Shown here in pieces: positions 1 to 8,034 of a stretch of DNA of 35,670 nt. Every line of letters starts with the position of its first letter. The first letter of the stretch is position 1. The notes under the pieces were generated by a model. That model made no database searches, was not told the origin of the DNA, and was given only the letters and a program-made list of their open reading frames with translations. Origin of the DNA: Elusimicrobiota bacterium (GTDB taxonomy: Bacteria; Elusimicrobiota; Elusimicrobia; Elusimicrobiales; UBA9959); the NCBI GenBank assembly GCA_003482905.1, contig DMXM01000018.1, positions 232,691-268,360 of the forward strand, written 5' to 3'. A program made the translations under genes and the position numbers.

Positions 1-56
1 GGGTCGGTAGCTCAGTCGGTAGAGCAGTGGCCTCTTAAGCCAACGGTCGTGGGTTC
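1..56 (+). tRNA. tRNA-Lys(CUU), 5' portion only, interrupted in the T loop
   Basis: The sequence folds as a tRNA up to the T loop: acceptor 5' strand GGGTCGG, D arm GCTC..GAGC, an anticodon arm with loop CTCTTAA (anticodon CTT, Lys), a variable loop, then the T-stem 5' strand GTGGG and TTC. After base 56 the expected T-stem partner and the acceptor 3' strand (CCGACCC) are missing. A two-unit palindromic repeat follows instead. GATTCC, which resembles the normal continuation of a T loop, reappears at 133, but the acceptor partner is still not found downstream. The gene is therefore probably a non-functional fragment, unless the junction is an assembly artefact. It starts at the first base of the window. 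Confidence 0.6.
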
Positions 57-132
57 GCTCGCCAGCACAGCGAGCGCCCGCTGATATAGCGGACGCTCGC
101 CAGCACAGCGAGCGCCCGCTGATATAGCGGGC
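57..132. repeat. Two tandem 38-bp units, each with two hairpins
   Basis: Units at 57-94 and 95-132 differ only near the last two bases (AC versus GC). Each unit contains the inverted repeat GCTCGC-N7-GCGAGC, followed by CCGCT-gatat-AGCGG. In the second unit the latter arm extends to CGCCCGCT/AGCGGGCG. This resembles a REP-type or miniature palindromic element rather than a CRISPR, because there is no spacer between units. It interrupts the tRNA-Lys T loop directly after TTC. Another GC palindrome with GCCCGC arms lies at 30561-30576. Confidence 0.8.
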
Positions 133-175
133 GATTCCAGTAGGATTTTCAGCAGAATTGTTCAGTGGAAAATAA

Positions 176-246
176 GCGGGTGTAGTTCAATGGTAGAACG
201 AGAGCTTCCCAAGCTTTAGACGTGGGTTCGATTCCCATCACCCGCT
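176..246 (+). tRNA. tRNA-Gly(CCC)
   Basis: A complete cloverleaf is visible: acceptor GCGGGTG pairs with CACCCGC (239-245), the D arm is GTTC/GAAC, the anticodon stem AGAGC/GCTTT carries loop TTCCCAA (anticodon CCC, reading GGG), and the T arm GTGGG-TTCGATT-CCCAT is intact. The discriminator base is T246 and CCA is not encoded. The next coding region starts only 8 bp after the tRNA. Confidence 0.92.
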
Positions 247-254
247 CTCTCCTT

Positions 255-752
255 ATGACAAAATCTAAAACATTCTGGGCTGCCGCGGCGTTCATCAGCC
301 TGGCGGCCATGGCTTTTTCCGGCTACTCCATCTACGAACGCGTCTCGCTGCACTTCTCCGGGGACACCATAGAGGTGCGACCCGTACCCCTGCCCCCGGC
401 GCCGGCGGCGGAAACCGCCGCGCAGGCGCCCGAAGCCGCCGCTCCCGAAGAGACGAACCCGGCCGTCACCACCAAAGGCGCCCAAGCCGCCGAACAGGCC
501 GAGACTGAAAAGATAAAAGCCGTAAAAACCGCTTTCTCCTACAAAGACCCCAAGGCCAAGTCGGTGAAGATAGCCGGCAGCTTCACTTCCTGGAAGGACG
601 TCAAATTGACAAAAAAGAACGGCGCCTGGGAAACCGTAATATACATACTGCCCGGAACCTATCCCTACCATTTCACCGTGGACGGGAAGAAGAAACTGGA
701 CCCGGGCAAACCCAAGGCCCCTACAGGGGATTCGCTGGTGGACGTGAACTAA
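255..752 (+). CDS. Membrane-anchored protein with CBM48/AMPK-like glycogen-binding E-set domain
   Basis: The 165-residue product has one N-terminal hydrophobic segment (about residues 7-23), a long Ala/Pro/Glu-rich linker (about 40-88), and a C-terminal beta domain (about 90-165). That domain carries the pattern VKIAGSFTSWKDV...GAWETV...GTYPYHFTVDG, characteristic of the CBM48/AMPK1 early-set fold. A longer reading with an ATG at 222 would start inside tRNA-Gly, so the ATG at 255 is preferred. No clear Shine-Dalgarno sequence precedes it. The single anchor and low-complexity spacer suggest the domain is displayed outside the inner membrane. Whether it binds alpha-glucan or only uses the fold for protein contacts cannot be told, because the domain has lost much of the family's aromatic surface. 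Confidence 0.75.
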   Translation: MTKSKTFWAAAAFISLAAMAFSGYSIYERVSLHFSGDTIEVRPVPLPPAPAAETAAQAPEAAAPEETNPAVTTKGAQAAEQAETEKIKAVKTAFSYKDPKAKSVKIAGSFTSWKDVKLTKKNGAWETVIYILPGTYPYHFTVDGKKKLDPGKPKAPTGDSLVDVN

Positions 753-781
753 GGCGCCGTTTTTGTTAAGCCGTAATAAAC

Positions 782-809
782 TTGTAACAGGTTTCTTGTA
801 GACTATATC
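782..809 (+). promoter_or_regulatory. Candidate sigma70 promoter for the kelch gene
   Basis: TTGTAA (782-787) and TATATC (804-809) are separated by 16 bp. The ATG at 819 lies 9 nt after the -10 box, so the predicted transcript would have almost no leader, and no Shine-Dalgarno sequence is present. Confidence 0.4.
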
Positions 810-818
810 CGGGTTCTT

Positions 819-3800
819 ATGAATTTCAGAAAGATACTCCCCTTATCGCTGCTGGCCCTGGCCCTGTTTACGCCCGGCGCCGGCGCTCTTAACGTCCAGC
901 GGCACAGCCATACCTCCACCCTGCTGCCCAACGGGGATATCCTTATCGCCGGCGGCGCCGTCAACCAGGCCACGGCGACCGACAGCGTCGAAATGTACGA
1001 CATGGCCTCCAACGCCTACACGAACTGGGCGGGGGGCCTGGTAACTGAAAGGTCTTCCCACACGGCCACGCTGATGTCAGACGGCCGGGTGCTTATAGCC
1101 GGGGGCTTCGGCACCACCGGCCTGGCCCTGGCTACGCTGGAGATCTGCGATCCTATTTCAAAGACCTGCGCCGCGGCCGGGGTTTCAATGGCCACGGCCA
1201 GGGGAGGGCATACGGCCACGCTGCTCTCGGTCGGTCAGAGGGCCGGGCAGGTATTGCTCTGCGGCGGCCGCACTACCGGCGGGGCAACGGTGATTACCGA
1301 AACCTGCGAAACTTTCAGCCCTTCCGGGCCGGCTATCTCGGCGGCGGGCTCAATGGTCAGTCCGCGCGAGGGCCATGCGGCGCTGCTGCTGCATTCCGGT
1401 AAGGTCTTCGTAACAGGCGGCAGGCGCAGGGACCTGGCGAACTCGGCCTGGATATACGAACCGATGAACGAGATGTTCGACCCGGCCGCCAATGCCGGCG
1501 CCGGCACCTGGGGCCCGGTTGCGGCCCTTCTCCAGGGCAGGGTGAACCATACCGCCACGGTGCTCAACAACGGCAAGATTATGGTGGCGGGCGGCTACAA
1601 CGCAACGAACTCCTTATACTGCCAGGCGGAAGACGCGAACAGCCTTAAGGACGATTGCTGGAACATAAAATTCGACCCCCTTAACACGCTGGATTCCGGC
1701 ACGCACGGTTATATAGACGGCGCCGAGTTCTTCGACCAGAATGGCGCCAGGGTGGTACTCTCCGAGGAGACTTACGGCGAGATCCCCTACAGGGTCTCCG
1801 GGCATACCGCGGCACTGGAGCCCGACGGCAGATGGAGGACGCACGGCGGCTACGGGAACATCGTCCCCACTTTTTTTACCAATACCCCCGCGCTTACATC
1901 GGACTCGGTGATATACCTCACGCCTACGGGCAACCACACCGCCACTATAGATAACACCAGCCTTATAAGGTTCCCCCTGATGTTCAGCCTTTCCAGACCC
2001 GTATCAGGAAGGCTCGTGGACGCGGACGTTTTTATCTCGGGACCGGTCAAGGCGGGGGACCCCTCCATAACGCTGGATACAGCAAAGATATACCTCGGCA
2101 CCGGCACGGCCCCAGCCGACGCCTCCCCGGTCGGCCTGCTTTTGGGCGAAGGTTTCCTGCCCGGGGACTTCAACGACGTACTGCGCCTTCTGACCCCATC
2201 CGGGACAGCGTCATTTGAAAAGGCGACCGTAACTTCCGGAGAGACCCCCGCCACTAATATAGTAACCTCCGCGCTCACAATGGCTTCTCCACTTTATCCG
2301 GCGGAAACCGAAAAGCCCATCAGCGGCAGCGCGGAAGCATGGGTATCATTTGCCCTTCCCGACACCTATCGGAAGGTCACAGGCGTCGCGAACGTTATAT
2401 CCGGGACGATACTTGATGGCGCGGAGGTATTCTCCATTACCCTTAATAAAGCCGGCAGTGGAACCTTTGACGTGCCGGCCCCGACGTTCTGCGACACTGA
2501 AAACAAGACCTGCCTTTTTATTACCACTATAAATTTTACCAGCCTGACCGGCCTTATCTCCAACCTGACTACGCTGGAAGACGGCACCACCGTTTATTCC
2601 CCGCTGAACGCGGCCGGGGACAAGATTACGCTTTCGCTGGAGCTGGACTATGGCGCCGGCGAAATACGCATATTGGACAGGGCGCCGACTTACAGCTTCG
2701 ACAGGTCCACCATGGTAGTACGGGGGATGGTATTCTCCACAGAGCTTACCTATGCCCCGGACATTAACACATGGGGAGACCTGACCGACAAGAATGAATC
2801 CCCGGCCATAAACACCCCGTCTTTCAACCACACCGCCCTGCTGACCCCGGCGGCCGATACCGTTATAATGGGCGGCCGCAACTGCGAATTCAGCCCTGAT
2901 ACGGACTGCCTCCGGTCGGCAATGCGGTTCAGCACGGCGGCCATAACCACTGTCGGCGTACCTGTCTACAAGAGCCCGACCGGGTGCAGCACATGGCCGG
3001 CGGGGGAAAAACTAAAATCCAAAAGGGCCTTCCATACCAGCACGCCGCTGCCTGACGGCGGCATACTTACCTGCGGCGGCTCTGACGGGACCAGGCTGCT
3101 CGCCACCTGCGAACTGATGGACCCTCTGACAAAAAAATGGTCGGTTACCGGTTCAATGACCACGCCCCGTTCCAACCATACGGCCACGCTGTTGCCAAAC
3201 GGCAACGTTCTGGCGGCCGGCGGCGTCACGCTGGCCGGCGCCGTGATAAATACCGCCGAGATCTATTACCCGGACACCAAACGCTGGGTCGCCACCTCCC
3301 CCATGCACTACCCGAGACAGTTACACACCGCCACCCTTATGCCGGACGGCAACGTTCTGGTAGCCGGCGGGGTCACAACAAGCACGTATACAGACACCGC
3401 CGAAACGTATATCTCTTCCTCCGCCTACTGGGAGGATACGGGCCCAATGGTCGGCGGCAGGTCCCAGCATACGGCCACGCTGCTGAAAAGCGGGAATGTC
3501 CTTGTCGCCGGAGGCATCAACGGCCTCGGCGCCATGAAACAGACGGAGACATATAATTACCTTACCCGCGCCTTTACCGCCGCCACAAACCTGAACACCG
3601 CCAGGTATGCCCACACCGCCAACCAGCTCAGGGACGGCAATGTGATAGTCGCGGGCGGCTCGGATAATACTGACAGTCTCAGATCGTGCGAGATCTACGC
3701 CGGCGGCTCATGGACGGCAACGGCCAGCCTGAACCATAACCGCGCCAACCACCGCAGCGCGCTGCTGCCCAATGGCAAGCTGATGGTTACCGGCGGAGAA

Positions 3801-6524
3801 ATGCGCGGCACGGCCCAATCCATACCAGAAGGTTTCACCCCCGACTACAGGAGCTGGAGCGCCCAGGGGAGTGCTACCGGCAGGACGCACCACACCTCGG
3901 TGATCACCAGGGATAATATGCTGGTGGTTATAGGCGGCTGGAGCGGCGGCGTCTACCTGGACACCACGGAGACTATCCATTTTAATTTTTATCCGGATAT
4001 GAACGGCCTGGAGGCCGAAACCATAAGACAGCCTTCCATTTCCTCCGGCACGGTACAATTCAACAACGGCGACAGAGCAACCCTGTTAAGCGACACCTCT
4101 AATTTCCACGGCATCACGGAAGCCTCGGGCGGCGGCGCCGGCGCGGCCAACTCCTCCTTCCATAACCCCCGCGTCTATATGCAGCAAATAGACAATCCCA
4201 GCGGCTTTATGGTGGACCTGTCCACAAGGATCTATTCCTGGTATGGCGGCCCCAACGCCGCCTGGGACAAAACGCTTTCTTCCATAACGGTCATCACCCC
4301 CGACCTGCCCGGCGTAATGCCGCACGGCTGGTACCACATGCGCGCGGCGGCCGCCGGTGTGTTTTCGGACGGCCACACGGTACAGGTAACGGTGCCGCGC
4401 CCCACGGGGGCCCCGTCCAACCCCACTGGTTCCGTACTAGGCGCCAGCTCCATAACCTGGACCTGGACGCAGGGGACCATACCCGTCAACGGCGCAGACG
4501 GGTACAACCTATACTCCTCAAGCGACAACGTGTTTATAGCCACCATGGCTTTTGTCTCCCCGGCCAGCTACACACAGACCAACCTGGTACCCAATACTCT
4601 CATTTCGGTGAAAGTCGGCGCCTACAACCTGGGCGGCAGCGGACCGCTGGCGCAGTCTTCCACCTATTATACGCTGGCCTCCGTCCCCACGGCGCTCACC
4701 GTAACTGACGCCAGCTTCACCACGGCCAAGCTCGAATGGGCTAGCGACAATTCCCCCGCAACGCCGTTCGAGGTTTCCATGTGCGCCGGCAGCGACTTCG
4801 CCAACCCGGTGCTTATTTCCACGCCCGTGCCGTTCAATCTCAATTACACCAGCACTTCCACCACTATCGACAGGCTTTTGACCAATACCAGGTATTATTT
4901 CCGCGTAAGGGCCAGGAACGGGGAGGGGATAACCACGCAATTCTCCAACAGGCCCTCCACCCTGACGGTGGCGGATGTAGGCACCCTTACCGGTACCGCC
5001 ACCAGCAGCTCCACCATAAACTGGTCCTGGAACTCCGCCGTCGGCGCCGACTTCTATGAGATCTACGACGTGACCGCCGGCACCGTCAGCCCCGTCCGCG
5101 TGGCGTCTACGACCTACACCGACTTCACCCAGAGCGGGCTGGGCGCCAACCACCGCTACGCGGCGGCCGCCCGCGCGGTAAAGAACGATCCCGCCCCCGT
5201 GTACGGCCCCATGTCGGCCCCGGCCGTGCTCTACACTCTTGCCGGCGCACCGTCTCCAGACCCGGTCAACATCTTCACCAACGTCAGCACCGGCGGCTTT
5301 ACCGCCAACTGGCTGCCGAACGACAACTCCACCTGGACCATCTACGGGCTGACCATCTCCACCGACAGCCTTTACCTGGGCGAGGGCGCGGCCTACGACA
5401 CCACCACGGAAGACAACATGAACTTTGCCGGACTGAAAGCCAATAACCGTTATTTCGTAAAGGTCGCCGCAATAAACGGGGACGGCGTGGCCACGGTCGC
5501 GGTTTCCCTCGGCTCAAAATATACCCTGGCGCGCGCCCCGGCCTCCGTCACGCCCGCCACGGTGGCCATCTCTGGAGTAACGCTTACCTGGTCGCAAAAC
5601 GACAATACCGCGGGAACGGTCTACGAGGTACGCAGCACCACCGTCGGCTTCCCCGGCGGCATAGCCACTCCCCTGCCTTTTTCCGACGGTTATACCGGCA
5701 ACTCCCATACGCTGACCGGCCTGCTTACGTCCACCACCTACTACTTCGACGTGGCGGCCCGGAACGGGGATGGCGTGCTTACTTCCAGGGCGCAGGCGGT
5801 GCCCGCCGCTTACACGGAAGGGACCGTTTACAATTTCCCTCCCGGCTCCATAGCCGGCATAACGGACCCCGCCGCGCAGACGACGATAACCGGCACGCTC
5901 CCCAATAACCGCACGGTCACGCTTACCATCCCCGCCGGCGCCTTCCCCGCCGCCACGGCCATAGCCATTTCCTCGTCCGTCACCAGCGGCTGCGGCAACT
6001 ACCTTGTGGACAACAGAACCGTGGGAGTGGAAATTTTCACCGAGAACGGCGCCCAGCCGCAGGTCCCCGTAGCACTCACCCTCTCCTACAACGGCGTCAT
6101 CCCCAGCGGCGACGAGAAGAGCCTGGTGCTTGCCCGGGACACCTCCCTGTATTGCCTGCCCCTGGAGACCAGGATAGACACGGGCCCCCAGACGTTAACG
6201 GCCACGCTCAACCATTTCAGTTCGTTCAAGCTTATGCTTAAAGCGGCCGCCTCGAACCTGTCAGACGTACGGGTTTACCCCAATCCTTTCCGGACCAACC
6301 GCGGCAACGGCTATGTCACAATCGATAACATACCGGCCAGCGCCAAGCTGCGTATTTACACCCTCGCCGGCACCAAAGTGTGGGAAGGAACGGCCGGCAC
6401 CACCGGCATAATAATCTGGCGCGGCGTGAACGCCGCGGGCAACCTGGTGGCCAGCGGCGTCTACCTGGCCGTGGTCGACTCCTCCGCGGGCAAGAAAGTT
6501 CTGAAACTGGCGGTGGAAAGGTAA
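819..6524 (+). CDS. Giant secreted kelch-repeat / fibronectin type III protein with T9SS/FlgD-like C-terminal domain
   Basis: The 1901-residue product has an N-terminal signal peptide ending near ALN (about residue 24). At least twelve kelch-type blades follow the pattern HTATLLPNG-x-VLVAGG, in two clusters (about 27-360 and 690-1065) separated by beta-rich sequence without kelch motifs. From about residue 1194 there are roughly five fibronectin type III modules, each with a W near the start and a YYF-type strand near the end. A ZU5-like segment follows (about 1675-1810). The last 85 residues hold VRVYPNPF, LRIYTLAGTKVW, ASGVYLAVV and KVLKLAVER, the hallmarks of FlgD-Ig/T9SS type A sorting domains. 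The protein is probably a surface or secreted adhesin-like protein exported through the adjacent PorV-family factor. The blades are near-identical at DNA level in places, so copy number may vary between strains. Function and ligand are unknown. Confidence 0.88.
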   Translation: MNFRKILPLSLLALALFTPGAGALNVQRHSHTSTLLPNGDILIAGGAVNQATATDSVEMYDMASNAYTNWAGGLVTERSSHTATLMSDGRVLIAGGFGTTGLALATLEICDPISKTCAAAGVSMATARGGHTATLLSVGQRAGQVLLCGGRTTGGATVITETCETFSPSGPAISAAGSMVSPREGHAALLLHSGKVFVTGGRRRDLANSAWIYEPMNEMFDPAANAGAGTWGPVAALLQGRVNHTATVLNNGKIMVAGGYNATNSLYCQAEDANSLKDDCWNIKFDPLNTLDSGTHGYIDGAEFFDQNGARVVLSEETYGEIPYRVSGHTAALEPDGRWRTHGGYGNIVPTFFTNTPALTSDSVIYLTPTGNHTATIDNTSLIRFPLMFSLSRPVSGRLVDADVFISGPVKAGDPSITLDTAKIYLGTGTAPADASPVGLLLGEGFLPGDFNDVLRLLTPSGTASFEKATVTSGETPATNIVTSALTMASPLYPAETEKPISGSAEAWVSFALPDTYRKVTGVANVISGTILDGAEVFSITLNKAGSGTFDVPAPTFCDTENKTCLFITTINFTSLTGLISNLTTLEDGTTVYSPLNAAGDKITLSLELDYGAGEIRILDRAPTYSFDRSTMVVRGMVFSTELTYAPDINTWGDLTDKNESPAINTPSFNHTALLTPAADTVIMGGRNCEFSPDTDCLRSAMRFSTAAITTVGVPVYKSPTGCSTWPAGEKLKSKRAFHTSTPLPDGGILTCGGSDGTRLLATCELMDPLTKKWSVTGSMTTPRSNHTATLLPNGNVLAAGGVTLAGAVINTAEIYYPDTKRWVATSPMHYPRQLHTATLMPDGNVLVAGGVTTSTYTDTAETYISSSAYWEDTGPMVGGRSQHTATLLKSGNVLVAGGINGLGAMKQTETYNYLTRAFTAATNLNTARYAHTANQLRDGNVIVAGGSDNTDSLRSCEIYAGGSWTATASLNHNRANHRSALLPNGKLMVTGGEMRGTAQSIPEGFTPDYRSWSAQGSATGRTHHTSVITRDNMLVVIGGWSGGVYLDTTETIHFNFYPDMNGLEAETIRQPSISSGTVQFNNGDRATLLSDTSNFHGITEASGGGAGAANSSFHNPRVYMQQIDNPSGFMVDLSTRIYSWYGGPNAAWDKTLSSITVITPDLPGVMPHGWYHMRAAAAGVFSDGHTVQVTVPRPTGAPSNPTGSVLGASSITWTWTQGTIPVNGADGYNLYSSSDNVFIATMAFVSPASYTQTNLVPNTLISVKVGAYNLGGSGPLAQSSTYYTLASVPTALTVTDASFTTAKLEWASDNSPATPFEVSMCAGSDFANPVLISTPVPFNLNYTSTSTTIDRLLTNTRYYFRVRARNGEGITTQFSNRPSTLTVADVGTLTGTATSSSTINWSWNSAVGADFYEIYDVTAGTVSPVRVASTTYTDFTQSGLGANHRYAAAARAVKNDPAPVYGPMSAPAVLYTLAGAPSPDPVNIFTNVSTGGFTANWLPNDNSTWTIYGLTISTDSLYLGEGAAYDTTTEDNMNFAGLKANNRYFVKVAAINGDGVATVAVSLGSKYTLARAPASVTPATVAISGVTLTWSQNDNTAGTVYEVRSTTVGFPGGIATPLPFSDGYTGNSHTLTGLLTSTTYYFDVAARNGDGVLTSRAQAVPAAYTEGTVYNFPPGSIAGITDPAAQTTITGTLPNNRTVTLTIPAGAFPAATAIAISSSVTSGCGNYLVDNRTVGVEIFTENGAQPQVPVALTLSYNGVIPSGDEKSLVLARDTSLYCLPLETRIDTGPQTLTATLNHFSSFKLMLKAAASNLSDVRVYPNPFRTNRGNGYVTIDNIPASAKLRIYTLAGTKVWEGTAGTTGIIIWRGVNAAGNLVASGVYLAVVDSSAGKKVLKLAVER

Positions 6525-6525
6525 T

Positions 6526-7581
6526 ATGAAAAGGTCGAATACCAGGACGGGGATCTTAACGGCGCTAGCCGCGGCGGCCTGCCTGGCCCTCTGCTTTGCC
6601 CGGGACGCCCGCGCCGGCGAGGACCCGCGCTATTTTTCCGCCGCCGCCGCCGGGACCACCGCGGCCGACTTCCTGAACCTGCCCGTCGGCGCCAGGGCCG
6701 CGGCCATGGGCGGCGCCTATTCGGCCGTAAGCGACGAGGCCTCCGCGGTCTACTGGAACCCCGCCGGCCTGGTGCAGATCCCCAAGCTTTCCGCCGTCTT
6801 CATGCGGGCGCAGTACCTGGAAGAGATCAACTACCAGTACGCCGCCTACGCCCAGCGCCTGTCCTACGACTCGGTGCTGGCCGGCTCCGTGCTGCTTACC
6901 GACATCGGCTCCATCCGGCAAACAGATATTTCCGGCAACACGCTGGGCAGCTTCGCCCCGCGCGACCAGGTTTTCACGCTTTCGTACAGCAAGGCCATCC
7001 TGGAATTCTCCGACAAGGACATGGACGTCTCCATAGGCGTGAACGCCAAGTACATAAAGTCCCGGATCTCCGGCTCCGCGCGCAGCTACGCCGGTGACAT
7101 CGGCATCATGACCTATAATTTCTCGGACATCCCCTACCGCCTGGCCGTCACCGCCTCCAACATAGGGGGCGGCCTGAAATACGACACGGAGTCCAACCCG
7201 CTGCCGCTCACCTTTAAGCTGGGCGCAGCGGTCAGTCCTTTGCGCAACATGCTTTTCTCCACGGACGTGGTCTTCCCCAAGCAGAACAAGCCCAACGTCC
7301 TGCTGGGCGCGGAGCTCGTCACCACGCCCGGCGAGCAGACCCGCCTTTGCGTGCGCGGCGGCCTCAATGTCCAGCAGCTGCGCGACGGCATCAACGGCAT
7401 GTCCATGGGCGTGGGCGCCACGCTGCGCTTCTTCTCCCTGGACTACGCCTTTGTGCCCATGGGCGAGCTCGGCTCCACGCACCGCATTTCTCTCACCGTC
7501 GACCTCCCTTTCCGCAGCCCCGTCTTCGAGCGCCGCGACCGCAGCATCTTCACCAAGATGAAAGGTATTTCCTTTAAATAA
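6526..7581 (+). CDS. PorV/PorQ family outer-membrane protein
   Basis: The 351-residue product has a signal peptide (about 1-30, ending ARA-GE), then the family block ADFLNLPVGARAAAMGGAY, followed by DEASAVYWNPAGL. This block is diagnostic of the PorV/PorQ (UPF0164) family of 14-strand FadL-like barrels. The remainder is amphipathic beta sequence, as expected for a barrel. The start lies one base after the stop of the kelch gene, so the two are co-transcribed. In Bacteroidota, PorV carries cargo bearing a C-terminal sorting domain to the PorU sortase. The neighbouring protein has such a tail, so a cargo-shuttle relation is a reasonable inference. No other type IX secretion component is present in the window. 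Confidence 0.85.
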   Translation: MKRSNTRTGILTALAAAACLALCFARDARAGEDPRYFSAAAAGTTAADFLNLPVGARAAAMGGAYSAVSDEASAVYWNPAGLVQIPKLSAVFMRAQYLEEINYQYAAYAQRLSYDSVLAGSVLLTDIGSIRQTDISGNTLGSFAPRDQVFTLSYSKAILEFSDKDMDVSIGVNAKYIKSRISGSARSYAGDIGIMTYNFSDIPYRLAVTASNIGGGLKYDTESNPLPLTFKLGAAVSPLRNMLFSTDVVFPKQNKPNVLLGAELVTTPGEQTRLCVRGGLNVQQLRDGINGMSMGVGATLRFFSLDYAFVPMGELGSTHRISLTVDLPFRSPVFERRDRSIFTKMKGISFK

Positions 7582-7588
7582 CGGCAGT

Positions 7589-7617
7589 TTGACACCCCCC
7601 GGCAAATAATATAGATT
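7589..7617 (+). promoter_or_regulatory. sigma70-type promoter of the speD-speE operon
   Basis: A consensus TTGACA (7589-7594) is followed after 17 bp by TAGATT (7612-7617). Transcription would start near 7624 and leave a leader of about 57 nt before speD. Confidence 0.65.
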
Positions 7618-7625
7618 GTTAGGCC

Positions 7626-7678
7626 GCTTGGTGGACTTAGGCCCTTACGGCACAAGCATAGCTTTAACCTAAAACCAC
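7626..7678 (+). promoter_or_regulatory. speD leader with potential H-type pseudoknot (candidate riboregulator)
   Basis: GCTTG (7626-7630) pairs with CAAGC (7653-7657). The loop segment GTGGACTTAGG (7631-7641) is complementary at 9 of 11 positions to CCTAAAACCAC (7668-7678), which ends 2 nt before the speD ATG. These pairings form an H-type pseudoknot that would occlude the start region. A competing hairpin, AAGC-ATA-GCTT (7654-7664), would use the same bases as the first stem. No Shine-Dalgarno sequence is visible. The layout is like a small translational riboswitch, but it matches no family that can be named from sequence alone. Confidence 0.4.
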
Positions 7679-7680
7679 AT

Positions 7681-8034
7681 ATGAAAGCCCTTGGCCAACA
7701 CCTTATACTCGAACTTTACGGCTGCAGCGCCGCAGCCCTCTCTTCGGTGACCAAAGTCCAGGACGCCATGCTGAAGGCCGCGCGCGCGGCCGACGCCACC
7801 ATCATAGACTCCATCTTCCACCACTTCAAGCCCTACGGCGTCTCCGGCGTGGTGGTCATAGCGGAGTCCCATTTCGCCATCCACACCTGGCCGGAGCACC
7901 GGTACGCCTCGCTGGACCTCTACACCTGCGGCGAAAAGACCCGCCCCTGGCAGGCGTTCAAGGTGGTCAAAAAGATATTTAAATCGACTCATTTCAGCGT
8001 GATGAAGATGGAAAGAGGCCTGCTGCCTAAATGA
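7681..8034 (+). CDS. speD: S-adenosylmethionine decarboxylase proenzyme (prokaryotic class 1B)
   Basis: SpeD decarboxylates S-adenosylmethionine to give the aminopropyl donor for polyamine synthesis. The 117-residue proenzyme is the usual length for the short bacterial form, which self-cleaves to make its pyruvoyl group. Glu62-Ser63 in AESHFAIHTW is the expected cleavage site with Ser63 as pyruvoyl precursor. His68 and Cys83 (YTCG) match the processing and catalytic residues, and the numbering is the same as in the Thermotoga maritima enzyme as I recall it. The stop overlaps the speE start by 4 bp (ATGA), so translation is probably coupled. The preceding leader is unusual and may control this gene. 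Confidence 0.95.
   Translation: MKALGQHLILELYGCSAAALSSVTKVQDAMLKAARAADATIIDSIFHHFKPYGVSGVVVIAESHFAIHTWPEHRYASLDLYTCGEKTRPWQAFKVVKKIFKSTHFSVMKMERGLLPK

Noticed and set aside
57..132. Possible CRISPR array
   Set aside because: There are only two units, directly adjacent without a spacer, each made of two hairpins, and no cas genes nearby.
222..254. Upstream start for the CBM48-like protein at 222
   Set aside because: It would translate through the 3' half of the intact tRNA-Gly. The hydrophobic N-terminus begins naturally at 255.
753..781. Terminator after the CBM48-like gene (GGCGCC then TTTTT)
   Set aside because: The 6-bp palindrome has no loop, so no stable hairpin can form.
6526..7581. 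Calling a complete type IX secretion system
   Set aside because: Only a PorV-like barrel and a cargo-like tail are present. No PorU, SprA or gliding-motor genes are in the window.
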